Source: an uncultured Flavobacteriales bacterium
Lineage (GTDB): Bacteria; Bacteroidota; Bacteroidia; Flavobacteriales; Schleiferiaceae
Reading direction: 5' to 3'
Assembly: GCA_913055685.1 (NCBI GenBank)
Contig: CAJXKC010000001.1
Coordinates: forward strand, 1,331,734-1,395,733
DNA length: 64,000 nt
Shown here piece after piece: positions 9,295-17,796 of this stretch (the first letter of the stretch is position 1; every line of letters begins with the position of its first letter). A program made the translations under genes and the position numbers. The notes under the pieces were generated by a model. The model ran no database searches and was not told where the DNA came from. It saw only the letters and a program-made list of their open reading frames with translations.

Positions 9295-9684
9295 TTATTC
9301 TTCAAGGCGGTCTTTAACGTAAGTCACTTCTGTTTTCCCGTGAGCAGCTGGTTTACCGTCTTCCCCAAGGTTTACAAAGACTAATTTGTCGATGCTTAAA
9401 ATGGGTTCTCGGGTGAGCTTATTGCGCACTTCGCAGCGCATAGTTAAGGAAGTCCGACCAAATTCAATGGCCTCAATACCCAGCTCAATGATATCACCTT
9501 GGCGTGGGGCCGAAATGAAATTGATCTCCGAAACGTATTTAGTTACCACGTGTTTATTTTCCAATTGGATAATGGCGTAGATCACCGCTTCTTCGTCGAT
9601 CCAAGCTAATAGTCGGCCGCCAAAGAGGGTTTCATTGGGGTTTAGGTCTTCGGGTTTTACCCATTTTCTGGTATGGAAGTTCAT
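9295..9684 (-). CDS. Acyl-CoA thioesterase (hotdog fold)
   Basis: This 129-residue single hotdog-domain protein has a TLFGGRLLAWIDEEAVIYA motif near the N terminus, as in YciA-like acyl-CoA hydrolases (GGxLxxxxDxxA). It should release free acids from acyl-CoAs in the cytoplasm. I placed the start at the ATG at 9684 (MNFHTRKWV). The frame stays open for 37 more codons upstream, but these are read from the low-complexity GA/CT tract and give a Ser/Pro/Leu-rich sequence not expected in the family. The gene converges on the MbnH-like gene with 27 bases between the stops. Confidence 0.85.
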   Translation of the reverse strand: MNFHTRKWVKPEDLNPNETLFGGRLLAWIDEEAVIYAIIQLENKHVVTKYVSEINFISAPRQGDIIELGIEAIEFGRTSLTMRCEVRNKLTREPILSIDKLVFVNLGEDGKPAAHGKTEVTYVKDRLEE

Positions 9685-9690
9685 GATTTG

Positions 9691-9772
9691 AGGGATTAGG
9701 GGATTAGAGGATGAGAAGAGGAGGAGAGGAGAGAAGGAGGGGATGAGGAGAGGAGGAGAGGAGGAGGTGTCC
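9691..9772. repeat. Polypurine tract (GA-rich) upstream of the thioesterase
   Basis: About 80 bases of the plus strand are nearly all G and A, built from GGAGAGGA- and AGGATGAG-like words. On the transcribed minus strand this is a CT-rich leader before the thioesterase start. It is related in inverted orientation to the octamer repeat at 9888-9927. Confidence 0.8.
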
Positions 9773-9824
9773 TTTGCTTTTTTTGGTAGATACAATTTGA
9801 GTCAATTTTGAATAAGAGATTAAA

Positions 9825-9872
9825 GACGTGTATTTTCTCATATCTCACGTCCCATGGGTCGTTCTAAGACCC
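9825..9872. repeat. Two short inverted repeats between the GA and CT tracts
   Basis: GACGTG (9825-9830) and CACGTC (9846-9851) form a six-base inverted repeat, and GGGTC (9856-9860) with GACCC (9868-9872) form a second one with a seven-base spacer. They lie between the purine and pyrimidine tracts in the dps-thioesterase interval. Function is unknown. Confidence 0.45.
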
Positions 9873-9887
9873 TACCTCTCTTCATCT

Positions 9888-9927
9888 CATCCTCTCATCC
9901 TCTCATCCTCTCTTCCTCTCTTCCTCT
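9888..9927. repeat. Tandem octamer repeat C(A/T)TCCTCT, five copies
   Basis: Three copies of CATCCTCT (9888-9911) are followed by two copies of CTTCCTCT (9912-9927). The last bases run into the dps stop codon (9926-9928). Related pyrimidine-rich sequence extends left to about 9871. The tract is complementary in type to the purine tract at 9691-9772. Confidence 0.85.
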
Positions 9928-10396
9928 ACTTCATAAAAGCGCTGTACATCCAAACGCTCTTCTCTTGCTCGCGGATGTAATCACTCATTAGGGCATTGGT
10001 ACCTTCGTCATTGAGTTCACCTGAGTAATCGAGGATTTCACGCTCAATTTCCAAGAGGGTTTTGTAACCGTCTAAGACTACTTGAACCGATTCGCGCGCT
10101 TCACTAATATTGGCGGCCTCTTTTATTTTAGCCACCTTTAGGTAATCGCTGTAGGTATGCAGAGGCGTATAACCTAGAGTTAGAATACGCTCGGCGATTT
10201 CATCAACCTTTTGAAAGGAGTCCATGTACAATTCCTCAAACTTTTGGTGTAGCTCGAAGAACTTTTCTCCTTTAATATTCCAGTGAATTGCTCTGGAGTT
10301 AGCATAGAATAACTGGTAGTTCGCTAATAGGATATTTAGTTTGTCCGCCAATTTAGCGGCTTCGTTTAAGGGTAATCCGATTTGATTATTGCTCAT
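9926..10396 (-). CDS. dps: Dps family ferritin-like DNA-protection protein
   Basis: This 156-residue protein has the Dps four-helix layout and typical length. The ferroxidase region is visible as AIHWNIKGEKFFELHQKFEE followed by DEIAERI, giving the His, Asp and Glu ligands shared between subunits. Dps dodecamers store iron oxidised by peroxide and shield DNA in stress or starvation. It is a single gene with its own candidate -7 box 24 bases upstream. Its stop codon abuts a tandem octamer repeat. Confidence 0.93.
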   Translation of the reverse strand: MSNNQIGLPLNEAAKLADKLNILLANYQLFYANSRAIHWNIKGEKFFELHQKFEELYMDSFQKVDEIAERILTLGYTPLHTYSDYLKVAKIKEAANISEARESVQVVLDGYKTLLEIEREILDYSGELNDEGTNALMSDYIREQEKSVWMYSAFMK

Positions 10397-10419
10397 GACT
10401 ATTACATTTAAATTTTAAT

Positions 10420-10427
10420 CAAAGATA
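10420..10427 (-). promoter_or_regulatory. Candidate -7 box TATCTTTG for dps
   Basis: Read on the minus strand, TATCTTTG matches TAnnTTTG and lies 23 bases before the dps ATG. No TTG is present at 19-21 bases upstream, so the match is one-sided. Confidence 0.35.
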
Positions 10428-10490
10428 GCTATTAATTATCATTTTTTTAATTTAATAAGATAAGCTGATATCTATATGGCTTTGGCCAAT

Positions 10491-10526
10491 AAAAAAACCC
10501 TGACACAGGAGAGCCTGGTCAGGGTT
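10491..10526 (-). terminator. Rho-independent terminator of the peptide permease gene
   Basis: On the minus strand a nine-base stem (arms at 10518-10526 and 10496-10504, AACCCTGAC/GTCAGGGTT) with an inner CAGG/CCTG pairing is followed by a run of T, read from the A run at 10491-10497. It lies 22 bases past the permease stop. Confidence 0.92.
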
Positions 10527-10548
10527 AAGATAATTGAATTGGCAGGGC

Positions 10549-12438
10549 CTATTCTACGCCGTGCATCAATTTCTTAAGGGGCTTATTGAAGATCATAATG
10601 ATCACCGAGAAACCTAATAAGACAAAGCCAATGTTTGAGAATACATCGGTGTATTTATTAAGTCCCATTTCCATGCGATCCATCTTATGCTTCTCGTAAA
10701 CATCTTTAAGGCTTTCGCTAGCCTCCGCATTAAAGGCTTCGATGTTTTCGCGGAAATACATCCAGGTTTCGATATTAATCGCGTCCTCGTTTTCTTCATC
10801 TGCCTTCAATAGGGCTTCGTAATCGGCTCCTAATTTGGCCCAGGCCTCTTTGTTTAACCAAGCTTCCGCTGATGGAATAGGCGTGTTCATGCTACGCTGC
10901 GCTTTCCAATCTACGAAGTTCATCCCATCCGCGTAAGCTTTACGGAATTCTACCCAGTCTTGGATATCCATATACTTACTTAAAGTGATGTTTACCGGCA
11001 TGCCTTCTGCCAAGGGTTGCCAGTCAATGAAATTAACGGTGCCAACATCATTCGAGGCTTGCAATACTGTAGTGCTTACTGGGAATTCCAAGGCCGGACC
11101 CTCCTCACTACCATGGGTTCCGGTTAGGGTAGCGATTTGACCTCCTAAGAAGTTACCAATGGCAAAGCTTAGGAACCAACCGCCCATTGCTGTTCCCGAA
11201 ATTTTCGGAGGCGCTAATTTGGTTACCATACTTAATCCAATGGGTGATAGGAATAATTCACCGGTAGTATGCAGTAGGTAAAGAATTACTAAGGTCAATA
11301 AAGGTACTTGGAAACCTTCGGCAAAGCTTAGGCCTAGAAGGGTTACTAAGAAACCTAAACCTAATTGAAGGATACCAAAGGCAAACTTCATTGGAATACT
11401 AGGGTTTTTACCCATTTCCGAAAGTTTCACCCACATCACACTAAAGATCGAACCGAATAGAACGATAAAGAAGGGGTTAAAGAACTGGGTCATGGAAGCG
11501 GGCATCACCCAGCCAAAAATTTCACGATCTACGTTACGATCGGCGAATAGGGTAAGCGAGGTTCCGGCTTGCTCGAAGAAAGCCCAGAACACAATATTGA
11601 TAAGAATAAATATTACCAAGGCAATCATTCGGTCGCGCCAAATTTTACCTTCGGCCGCACCGGCTTTGATCAGGTTAAAGGCCACTAGAATAAAGAGACC
11701 TAGTAATAAGTATTGTAAGATTTCATTCTTAGAAATCAAGATATAACAGGCAGGGATCAATAATAAACTACCAATAGTGATAAGGGTAACGTAGTTGATG
11801 GGCCCGAAAACCTTTTTCTTACCGGCTTCGGTAATGGCTAATCCATCTGCAGCAGCGTAACGATCGCGGCCAAACCAGAAGATTAGGAATCCTAAAAGCA
11901 TACCAATACCGGCTAAGCCGAATCCCCAGCGGAATCCATAGGTCTCACCCACGTAAGCCACCACAGAAGTAGCTAAAAGGGCCCCCACATTAATACCGAT
12001 GTAGAAAATGGTAAAGCCCGAATCTCGACGTGGGTCGTTTTCTTCATAGAGCTTACCAACAATGGTAGAAATATTGGCTTTGAAATAACCATTACCAATA
12101 ATAATAGCTCCCATACCTATTAGCAACCAGAACTCGGTTCCACCTAAAATGAGGAATTCACCAATGGCCATAAGAATGGCACCCAGGATAATAGCGAATC
12201 GATAGCCTAGGAACTTGTCGGCCATACGGCCACCTAATACCGGAGCGGCATAAACGAGGCCGGTGTAAGCACCATAAATTACAGCTGCTTCGGCATCGCC
12301 TTTAAAAAGTGCCTTTACAAGATATAAGGTAAGAAGAGTACGCATTCCGTAGTAGCAGAATCGCTCCCACATTTCGGAAAAGAACAAGACATACAGTCCG
12401 TTAGGATGTCCTTGTTTCGCTAGGTCGGTGTTTGACAT
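10549..12438 (-). CDS. POT-family proton-dependent oligopeptide transporter
   Basis: This 629-residue inner-membrane protein imports di- and tripeptides with protons. The POT signature EMWERFCYYGMR (the ExxERFxYYG proton site) is near residue 23, and many hydrophobic spans follow. A soluble stretch of about 160 residues (roughly 440-600) is inserted before the last membrane span. It is rich in Trp, Asp and Glu and lies beyond the usual POT core. Long POT proteins of this kind are, in my knowledge, common in Bacteroidota. It is a single gene with its own terminator. The neighbouring DPP IV peptidase makes dipeptides, so the two may work together in peptide use. Confidence 0.93.
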   Translation of the reverse strand: MSNTDLAKQGHPNGLYVLFFSEMWERFCYYGMRTLLTLYLVKALFKGDAEAAVIYGAYTGLVYAAPVLGGRMADKFLGYRFAIILGAILMAIGEFLILGGTEFWLLIGMGAIIIGNGYFKANISTIVGKLYEENDPRRDSGFTIFYIGINVGALLATSVVAYVGETYGFRWGFGLAGIGMLLGFLIFWFGRDRYAAADGLAITEAGKKKVFGPINYVTLITIGSLLLIPACYILISKNEILQYLLLGLFILVAFNLIKAGAAEGKIWRDRMIALVIFILINIVFWAFFEQAGTSLTLFADRNVDREIFGWVMPASMTQFFNPFFIVLFGSIFSVMWVKLSEMGKNPSIPMKFAFGILQLGLGFLVTLLGLSFAEGFQVPLLTLVILYLLHTTGELFLSPIGLSMVTKLAPPKISGTAMGGWFLSFAIGNFLGGQIATLTGTHGSEEGPALEFPVSTTVLQASNDVGTVNFIDWQPLAEGMPVNITLSKYMDIQDWVEFRKAYADGMNFVDWKAQRSMNTPIPSAEAWLNKEAWAKLGADYEALLKADEENEDAINIETWMYFRENIEAFNAEASESLKDVYEKHKMDRMEMGLNKYTDVFSNIGFVLLGFSVIIMIFNKPLKKLMHGVE

Positions 12439-12501
12439 GTTCAGGAATTTGAATTAAGTGTCGAATTAACAAAAATTAATCTAAAGCAGACCAGTACAGG
12501 C

Positions 12502-14688
12502 TTAGAGATTCTCGAGGATAAAGTCGGTCATCTTCGTATAAAGATGGTAGCGGGTATTGCCCCCGTAAATGCCGTGGTTTTTATCGGGATAAATAAAGAG
12601 GTCGAATTGCTTATTGGCTTGCACTAAGGCCTCAATCATACGCATGGTATTTTGTACATGTACATTATCGTCGGCCGATCCGTGCACGAGGAAGTAAGCT
12701 CCTTCTAGTTTATCAACGTGATTTATCGGCGAATTATCATCGTAGCCATCAGCATTCTCCTGTGGAGTACGCATATAGCGTTCGGTGTAAATATTATCGT
12801 AAAAACGCCAATTGGTTACTGGGGCCACCGCAATGGCGGCTTTAAAGACATCTGCACCTTTGGTGATACCGAGGCTACTCATGTAACCACCGTAAGACCA
12901 ACCCCAGATACCAATCCGATTGGCATCCACATAGTCTTGATTACCCAACCATTTGGCCGCAGCTATTTGATCAGCAATTTCATATTTACCTAATTGCTGA
13001 TAGGTCACCGTGCGGAAATCGCGTCCACGCGCCCCGGTTCCCCGGTTATCTACACTAACCACGATATAACCCTTAGAGGCAAGGTGCTGATACCACATTC
13101 CATTACCCGCATCATAGCTATTTTGTACGGTCTGCGAGCCGGGTCCGCCATAAACGAACATTAAAACAGGATAGCTCTTGCTAGGGTCGAAATCACTGGG
13201 CTTTATCATCCAAGCATTAAGCATGGTTCCTTCCTCATTAGGAATTTGCAGGAATTCTTTATAGCTCACATTATAGCCTTTCAATCGCTCTTTTACGGCA
13301 GCATTGTCGTTTATCACTCTTACCAATTTACCATTGGCGCGGTGTAGGGTTTCGTAGGTAGGCACGTCAACGGCCGAATAGCGATTGATGTAAAATTTAA
13401 AGCCTTTGCTAAAGCTGGCAGAATTAGTACCGTCTTGGGTGCTAAGGCGCTTTTTGTTTTTGCCTTTAAGGCTTATGCTATATACGTCGCGTTCCAGTGG
13501 CGAGCGCTCCGCAGCCTGGTAATACAGCGTTTTTGAATCTTCATCCATGCCGTAATAGGTGGTTACTTCCCAGTCGCCTTTAGTAATCTGACGGATGAGG
13601 TCGCCGTCGTCATCGTAGTGATAGATGTGGTTAAATCCATCCTGCTCGGAAGTCCAGATAAAGCTATTGTCCTCTAAGAAAGTTAGATTGTCATGAATTT
13701 CAAGATAGTGGGGTGCTTTTTCCTCCAGCAGCATTTCCACTTCCAGTTCATCGTCTTCAACTTCAACCTCCCACAATTGCAGGTGGTCTTGATGACGGTT
13801 TAGGGTAAATACTACTAACTCGTCATCTTCACTGGTCCACTTAATGCGCGGGATGTACTCGTAATCTACCGGAAGCTTAACTTCCCAATCTTTGTTGTTC
13901 TTTACATCGTAAATATGAATGCTGACAATGGAGTTTACTTCTCCGGCCTTAGGGTATTTAAAGACCTCTTGTTGTGGATATAATCCATTAGCAAATACAT
14001 CCATCGAGAAAGTAGGAACTTCGCTTTCGTCAAATTGGTAGTAAGCGATGTAATTGCCTTCGGGCGACCAATGAAATCCTTTATGGAAACTAAATTCTTC
14101 TTCGTAAACCCAATCCACTGCTCCAGCGATGAACTTATTTTCTTCGCCTTTACCAAAGCTGCTTATGCTGCCATCTTCTAGGTCTTGGATGTGCATTCGG
14201 TTTTCATGTACAAAAGCAACTTTGTTTTCGGAAGGGGAAAAATCGGCTAATTGTTGTTTGGAATCGGCTTTAAGGGCAGTCAGTACTTTGCTTTTAAGGT
14301 CAAAGACGTAATAATTACTCCGACTAGAATGACGGTAAATCGACTCGGTTTGCGTCCCCAGTAGTACCTTACTTTCATCAGCATTAAATTGATAAGAATC
14401 GAAATTAAGCGGGGCCCCATTACCGGCCGAAACATTGGCGGCACTGAGGATGGTTTCTACCTTTTCGCCACTTTCATAGCTGTATTTATCGATCTTAGGT
14501 CCGTTCTGATCTCGGTCTAAGACAGTAAAATGAGCGCCATCGTTCATGCTTCGCAGACCGCCGGTGGAGCGGGCGAAGAAACTGTAGCGTTGCCAAACGT
14601 CGGATACACTGACATCCTTCTTTTGGGCATAAATGGTGATAGAAATTAGAATAAAAAGCGAGACTATACTTAGCTTTCGAAACATCAT
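12502..14688 (-). CDS. Dipeptidyl peptidase IV (S9B prolyl peptidase)
   Basis: This 728-residue exported serine peptidase has a signal peptide (residues 1-21, ending TIYAQ). The N-terminal part is a beta-propeller (DPPIV_N type) with the DWVYEEEF segment carrying the double-Glu motif that binds the substrate N terminus. The C-terminal alpha/beta hydrolase has Ser598 (GWSYGG), Asp673 (HGSADDNVH) and His705 (DKNHGIYG). It should release Xaa-Pro or Xaa-Ala dipeptides in the periplasm. It lies 63 bases upstream of the peptide permease on the same strand and is divergent from the FAD-linked dehydrogenase gene. Confidence 0.95.
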   Translation of the reverse strand: MMFRKLSIVSLFILISITIYAQKKDVSVSDVWQRYSFFARSTGGLRSMNDGAHFTVLDRDQNGPKIDKYSYESGEKVETILSAANVSAGNGAPLNFDSYQFNADESKVLLGTQTESIYRHSSRSNYYVFDLKSKVLTALKADSKQQLADFSPSENKVAFVHENRMHIQDLEDGSISSFGKGEENKFIAGAVDWVYEEEFSFHKGFHWSPEGNYIAYYQFDESEVPTFSMDVFANGLYPQQEVFKYPKAGEVNSIVSIHIYDVKNNKDWEVKLPVDYEYIPRIKWTSEDDELVVFTLNRHQDHLQLWEVEVEDDELEVEMLLEEKAPHYLEIHDNLTFLEDNSFIWTSEQDGFNHIYHYDDDGDLIRQITKGDWEVTTYYGMDEDSKTLYYQAAERSPLERDVYSISLKGKNKKRLSTQDGTNSASFSKGFKFYINRYSAVDVPTYETLHRANGKLVRVINDNAAVKERLKGYNVSYKEFLQIPNEEGTMLNAWMIKPSDFDPSKSYPVLMFVYGGPGSQTVQNSYDAGNGMWYQHLASKGYIVVSVDNRGTGARGRDFRTVTYQQLGKYEIADQIAAAKWLGNQDYVDANRIGIWGWSYGGYMSSLGITKGADVFKAAIAVAPVTNWRFYDNIYTERYMRTPQENADGYDDNSPINHVDKLEGAYFLVHGSADDNVHVQNTMRMIEALVQANKQFDLFIYPDKNHGIYGGNTRYHLYTKMTDFILENL

Positions 14689-14721
14689 TATTTTAATTTA
14701 GAGCGCCCTAAAATAGTCAAT

Positions 14722-16143
14722 TTGAAGAGACCAGAGACTTATAAAACCATTGATGCAAGCGACCGGCATTATTTCCTTTCCTTTTTAGGTGATAGTCAGC
14801 TTCTTTGGGAAAAGGAAGCAATGCAGGAATACGGGCACGATGAAACTGAAGATTATCAATTTGAGCCCGAAATCGTTTTAAAGCCCCAGTCTACCGAGGA
14901 ATTATCCAAAATACTCGCCTATTGCCATAAACAAAGGATCCCAGTTTACAGTAGTGGTGCCCGTACCGGATTAAGTGGGGGAGCGCTTCCAATTTATGGG
15001 GGCCTGGTGCTTAGTATGGAGAAGATGAACCGAATCTTGGAAATTGACGAACGGAATCTACAAGCGACCGTAGAGCCTGGAGTAATTAATCAGGTTTTTC
15101 ATGAAGCCTGTAAGGAGAAAGGCCTCTTTTATCCTCCCGATCCTAGTTCATGGGGCTCCTGTACTTTGGGAGGGAATTTGGCCTTAAATGCCGGCGGACC
15201 CAAAGCGGTAAAATATGGGGTTACCAATGCCTACGTATTAGACTTGGAGGTGGTTTTAGCCACTGGAGAAATAATTCGCACCGGGGCTAAGGTGCTTAAA
15301 AATAGTACTGGTTATAACCTCACGCAATTAATGGTGGGAAGTGAGGGTACCCTTGGGGTAATTACTAAAGTCATTTTTAAACTAATTCCTTATCCCAAGG
15401 AAAATCGCCTAATGTTAATTCCCTTTGCTTCCGCTGAAAAGGCCTGTGAAGCGGTATCGGCCATTTTTCAGGCCGGTATTGTGCCGTCTGGAATGGAGTT
15501 TATGGAGCGCGATGCCATCGACTACACCCTTAATTTTGTGGATGAAGTAAACCTTCCTATCGGTCCCGAAGTTGGGGCACATTTACTGGTAGAGGTAGAT
15601 GGTAATTATGGCGATCAACTCATGGAGGACTGCATGAAAATTGCCGACATCGTTGCTAATTTTGAAGCGGGAGAGGTCCTTTTTGCTGACTCTGAAAATG
15701 AAAAGGCAGCTTTGTGGAAACTGCGTCGTCGGGTGGGTGAAGCAGTGAAGTCGCATTCTGTTTATAAGGAAGAAGACACCGTCGTGCCTCGGGCCGAATT
15801 AGCCACGCTACTAAGGGGAGTAAAGTCTATTGGCGCTAAATATGGCTTTCACTCGGTTTGCTATGGCCATGCGGGCGACGGAAATCTCCACGTGAATATC
15901 TTAAAACATAAAATGAACGATAAAGCTTGGCAAGAAGACTTGCCCAAGGGCATTCGGGAAATATTTCAATTAGTGAAGCAGCTGGGTGGAACGATTTCGG
16001 GGGAACATGGCATCGGCTTGGTGCAAAAAGACTACTTGGATATAGTTTTTAGTCCGCTCGAAATTGCGCTCCAAAAACAGATTAAGCAGGTTTTTGATCC
16101 ACACCAAATTTTAAACCCGGGAAAACTATTCCCTGATAACTAG
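14722..16143 (+). CDS. FAD-linked 2-hydroxyacid dehydrogenase (GlcD / D-lactate dehydrogenase type)
   Basis: This 473-residue flavoenzyme has an FAD-binding PCMH domain (about residues 40-225: SSGARTGLSGGA, PPDPSSWGSCTLGGN, GSEGTLGVIT) and the GlcD C-terminal domain (YGHAGDGNLHVN, ISGEHGIG). Family members oxidise D-lactate, glycolate or D-2-hydroxyglutarate; the substrate cannot be told from sequence. The start is TTG at 14722. The next ATG (14821) would cut into the conserved N-terminal segment before HDETEDYQFEPE, so the TTG is preferred. It is transcribed alone, divergent from the DPP IV gene with a 33-base gap. Confidence 0.88.
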   Translation: MKRPETYKTIDASDRHYFLSFLGDSQLLWEKEAMQEYGHDETEDYQFEPEIVLKPQSTEELSKILAYCHKQRIPVYSSGARTGLSGGALPIYGGLVLSMEKMNRILEIDERNLQATVEPGVINQVFHEACKEKGLFYPPDPSSWGSCTLGGNLALNAGGPKAVKYGVTNAYVLDLEVVLATGEIIRTGAKVLKNSTGYNLTQLMVGSEGTLGVITKVIFKLIPYPKENRLMLIPFASAEKACEAVSAIFQAGIVPSGMEFMERDAIDYTLNFVDEVNLPIGPEVGAHLLVEVDGNYGDQLMEDCMKIADIVANFEAGEVLFADSENEKAALWKLRRRVGEAVKSHSVYKEEDTVVPRAELATLLRGVKSIGAKYGFHSVCYGHAGDGNLHVNILKHKMNDKAWQEDLPKGIREIFQLVKQLGGTISGEHGIGLVQKDYLDIVFSPLEIALQKQIKQVFDPHQILNPGKLFPDN

Positions 16144-16190
16144 ATTTTTAGCTGTGAAATGTGGTCAAAGGTGGATAATCAAAAAACACC

Positions 16191-16198
16191 TACCTTTG
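16191..16198 (+). promoter_or_regulatory. Candidate -7 box TACCTTTG for the receiver gene
   Basis: TACCTTTG fits TAnnTTTG and lies 28 bases before the ATG at 16227. No matching upstream TTG is present at the usual spacing. Confidence 0.33.
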
Positions 16199-16226
16199 GT
16201 TTACCACTAAACACTATCTATCTATA

Positions 16227-16598
16227 ATGCCCCAAAGCACCGTCCTTTTAGTAGACGATAATCCCATCGACCTTATGATCAATACCAAGACTTTGGAGCG
16301 GTATGATGATTCGATTGAGGTTTGTAAGGCCAGCAGCGCACAAGAAGCATTACAGTTTTTACAAGAAGGGAAATGCAAGCCTACTTGCATGTTGCTCGAT
16401 ATTAAAATGCCGGGCATGGACGGCTTTGAGTTTTTAGCGGCTTTAAAGGAATCGGGCCAAGAGGTTAAATTCGGTATTCATATGTTGTCTTCGAGCATTG
16501 ATCCAGCGGATTTGGAAAATGCTGAAAAGGATCCCCTGGTAAATTCTTATATCGAAAAGCCTTTGAACTTGGATAAGCTAAAGGCGATTAAACTTTAA
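16227..16598 (+). CDS. Stand-alone response regulator receiver
   Basis: This 123-residue single receiver domain has Asp10/Asp11, phospho-acceptor Asp58 (MLLDIKMPGMDG) and Lys in YIEKPL near the end. There is no output domain and no kinase next to it, so its partner is unknown. It resembles the many small Bacteroidota receivers in which loops are less conserved. Its stop codon overlaps that of the convergent aminotransferase gene by four bases. Confidence 0.88.
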   Translation: MPQSTVLLVDDNPIDLMINTKTLERYDDSIEVCKASSAQEALQFLQEGKCKPTCMLLDIKMPGMDGFEFLAALKESGQEVKFGIHMLSSSIDPADLENAEKDPLVNSYIEKPLNLDKLKAIKL

Positions 16599-17782
16599 TC
16601 TAGAGCCTCAATCTGACTGCGAATTACCGAGCAGGCCCAATCAATATCTTTATCCTCAATATTTAAAGGCGGCGCTATCCGAAAGCTATTCGGATTACTG
16701 AGAAACCAAAAGGTGATAATCCCTTCCTTTAAACATCCCTCGACGATTTGTGCCACTTCTTCCTCGCTTTCGAACTCAAAAGCAAAGAATAATCCAATCC
16801 GTCGAATTTCTTTTATGCGAGGATGTTGCAGTAGTTCCACGAAACGCTGACCTTTCTCCTCGACTTTTTTCAAAAGGCTTTCCTGCTCAATGACCTCTAG
16901 GGTGGCCAAGGCGGCAGCACATGAAACTGGATTCCCACCAAAGGTGGTAATATGGCCCAGCATAGGCTTTTCGGTCAGCGATTGCATAATTTTAAGATCG
17001 CTAATGAAGGCGCCTAGAGGTAATCCGCCTCCTAAAGCTTTGGCCGTACAGAGAATATCAGGAACAATTCCAAAGTGTTCAAAGGCAAATAATTTACCGG
17101 TGCGACCCATGCCGCTCTGTATTTCATCAAGAATTAAAAGGGCTCCAACTTCTTCACAGCGAGCTTTAAGGGCTTTGAGATAGCCGGGTTTAGGAATGCG
17201 CACACCCGCATCACCTTGGACAGTTTCCACAATAACCGCGGCCGTTTTCTTGCTAATCTGCTTTAATTCCGATTCTTCATTAAAGTGTAGGAAACGAACG
17301 TCGGGCAGCAAAGGCCGAAATGCACGTTTCTTGGTTTCATTACCAGAAACACTGAGGGCTCCGTGGGTACTGCCATGATAGGCACCTCGAAAGGCGATGA
17401 TCTCGGTTCTTTGGGTGTAACGCTTGGCTAACTTTAAGGCGCCTTCAATCGATTCTGCTCCGCTATTTACAAAATACACGCAGTTCAGACTTTCCGGCAG
17501 CAAGTCCACTAACTTTTCGGCCAGTTTATTGGGACTATCCTGAATAAACTCTCCGTAAACCATGGTGTGCAAATGCTTGTCTACCTGTTGGTGAATGGCC
17601 TCTTTAATATGAGGGTGACCATGCCCTAAATTGCTTACACCGATACCCGAAACCAAGTCGAGGTACTTTTCCCCATTAGGCCCAAATAAATAACTGCCCT
17701 CGGCTTTTTCTACTTCAATACCCAGAGCGAAGGGGGTAGTTTGAGCTATATGCTGGAAGAAAATGTCGCGTGCCGATTTCAT
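16595..17782 (-). CDS. Class III PLP-dependent aminotransferase
   Basis: This 395-residue aminotransferase has the class III fold landmarks: a NSGAES phosphate loop near residue 106, Asp219 of the LILDEIQSGMGRTG signature and PLP-binding Lys248 (TAKALGGGLPLG). It resembles acetylornithine, ornithine and 4-aminobutyrate transaminases, and the exact amino donor cannot be assigned. No arginine-biosynthesis genes are nearby. The start MKSARDIFFQHIAQT fits the family. It is 14 bases downstream of the VTT-domain gene on the same strand, so the two may be co-transcribed. Confidence 0.88.
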   Translation of the reverse strand: MKSARDIFFQHIAQTTPFALGIEVEKAEGSYLFGPNGEKYLDLVSGIGVSNLGHGHPHIKEAIHQQVDKHLHTMVYGEFIQDSPNKLAEKLVDLLPESLNCVYFVNSGAESIEGALKLAKRYTQRTEIIAFRGAYHGSTHGALSVSGNETKKRAFRPLLPDVRFLHFNEESELKQISKKTAAVIVETVQGDAGVRIPKPGYLKALKARCEEVGALLILDEIQSGMGRTGKLFAFEHFGIVPDILCTAKALGGGLPLGAFISDLKIMQSLTEKPMLGHITTFGGNPVSCAAALATLEVIEQESLLKKVEEKGQRFVELLQHPRIKEIRRIGLFFAFEFESEEEVAQIVEGCLKEGIITFWFLSNPNSFRIAPPLNIEDKDIDWACSVIRSQIEALD

Positions 17783-17796
17783 AAATCAAAGGTGCA

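Noticed and set aside
9269..9296. Terminator between the MbnH-like gene and the thioesterase
   Set aside because: A CTTTC/GAAAG stem exists, but the T run follows only after eight other bases and the stem is just five pairs, so it is not convincing.
9685..9795. N-terminal extension of the thioesterase (37 codons)
   Set aside because: It is translated from the CT-rich repeat tract into a Ser/Pro/Leu-rich string and the family starts at ATG 9684.
9888..9927. Octamer repeats as a CRISPR array
   Set aside because: Units are only eight bases, directly abutting with no spacers, and no cas genes are present.
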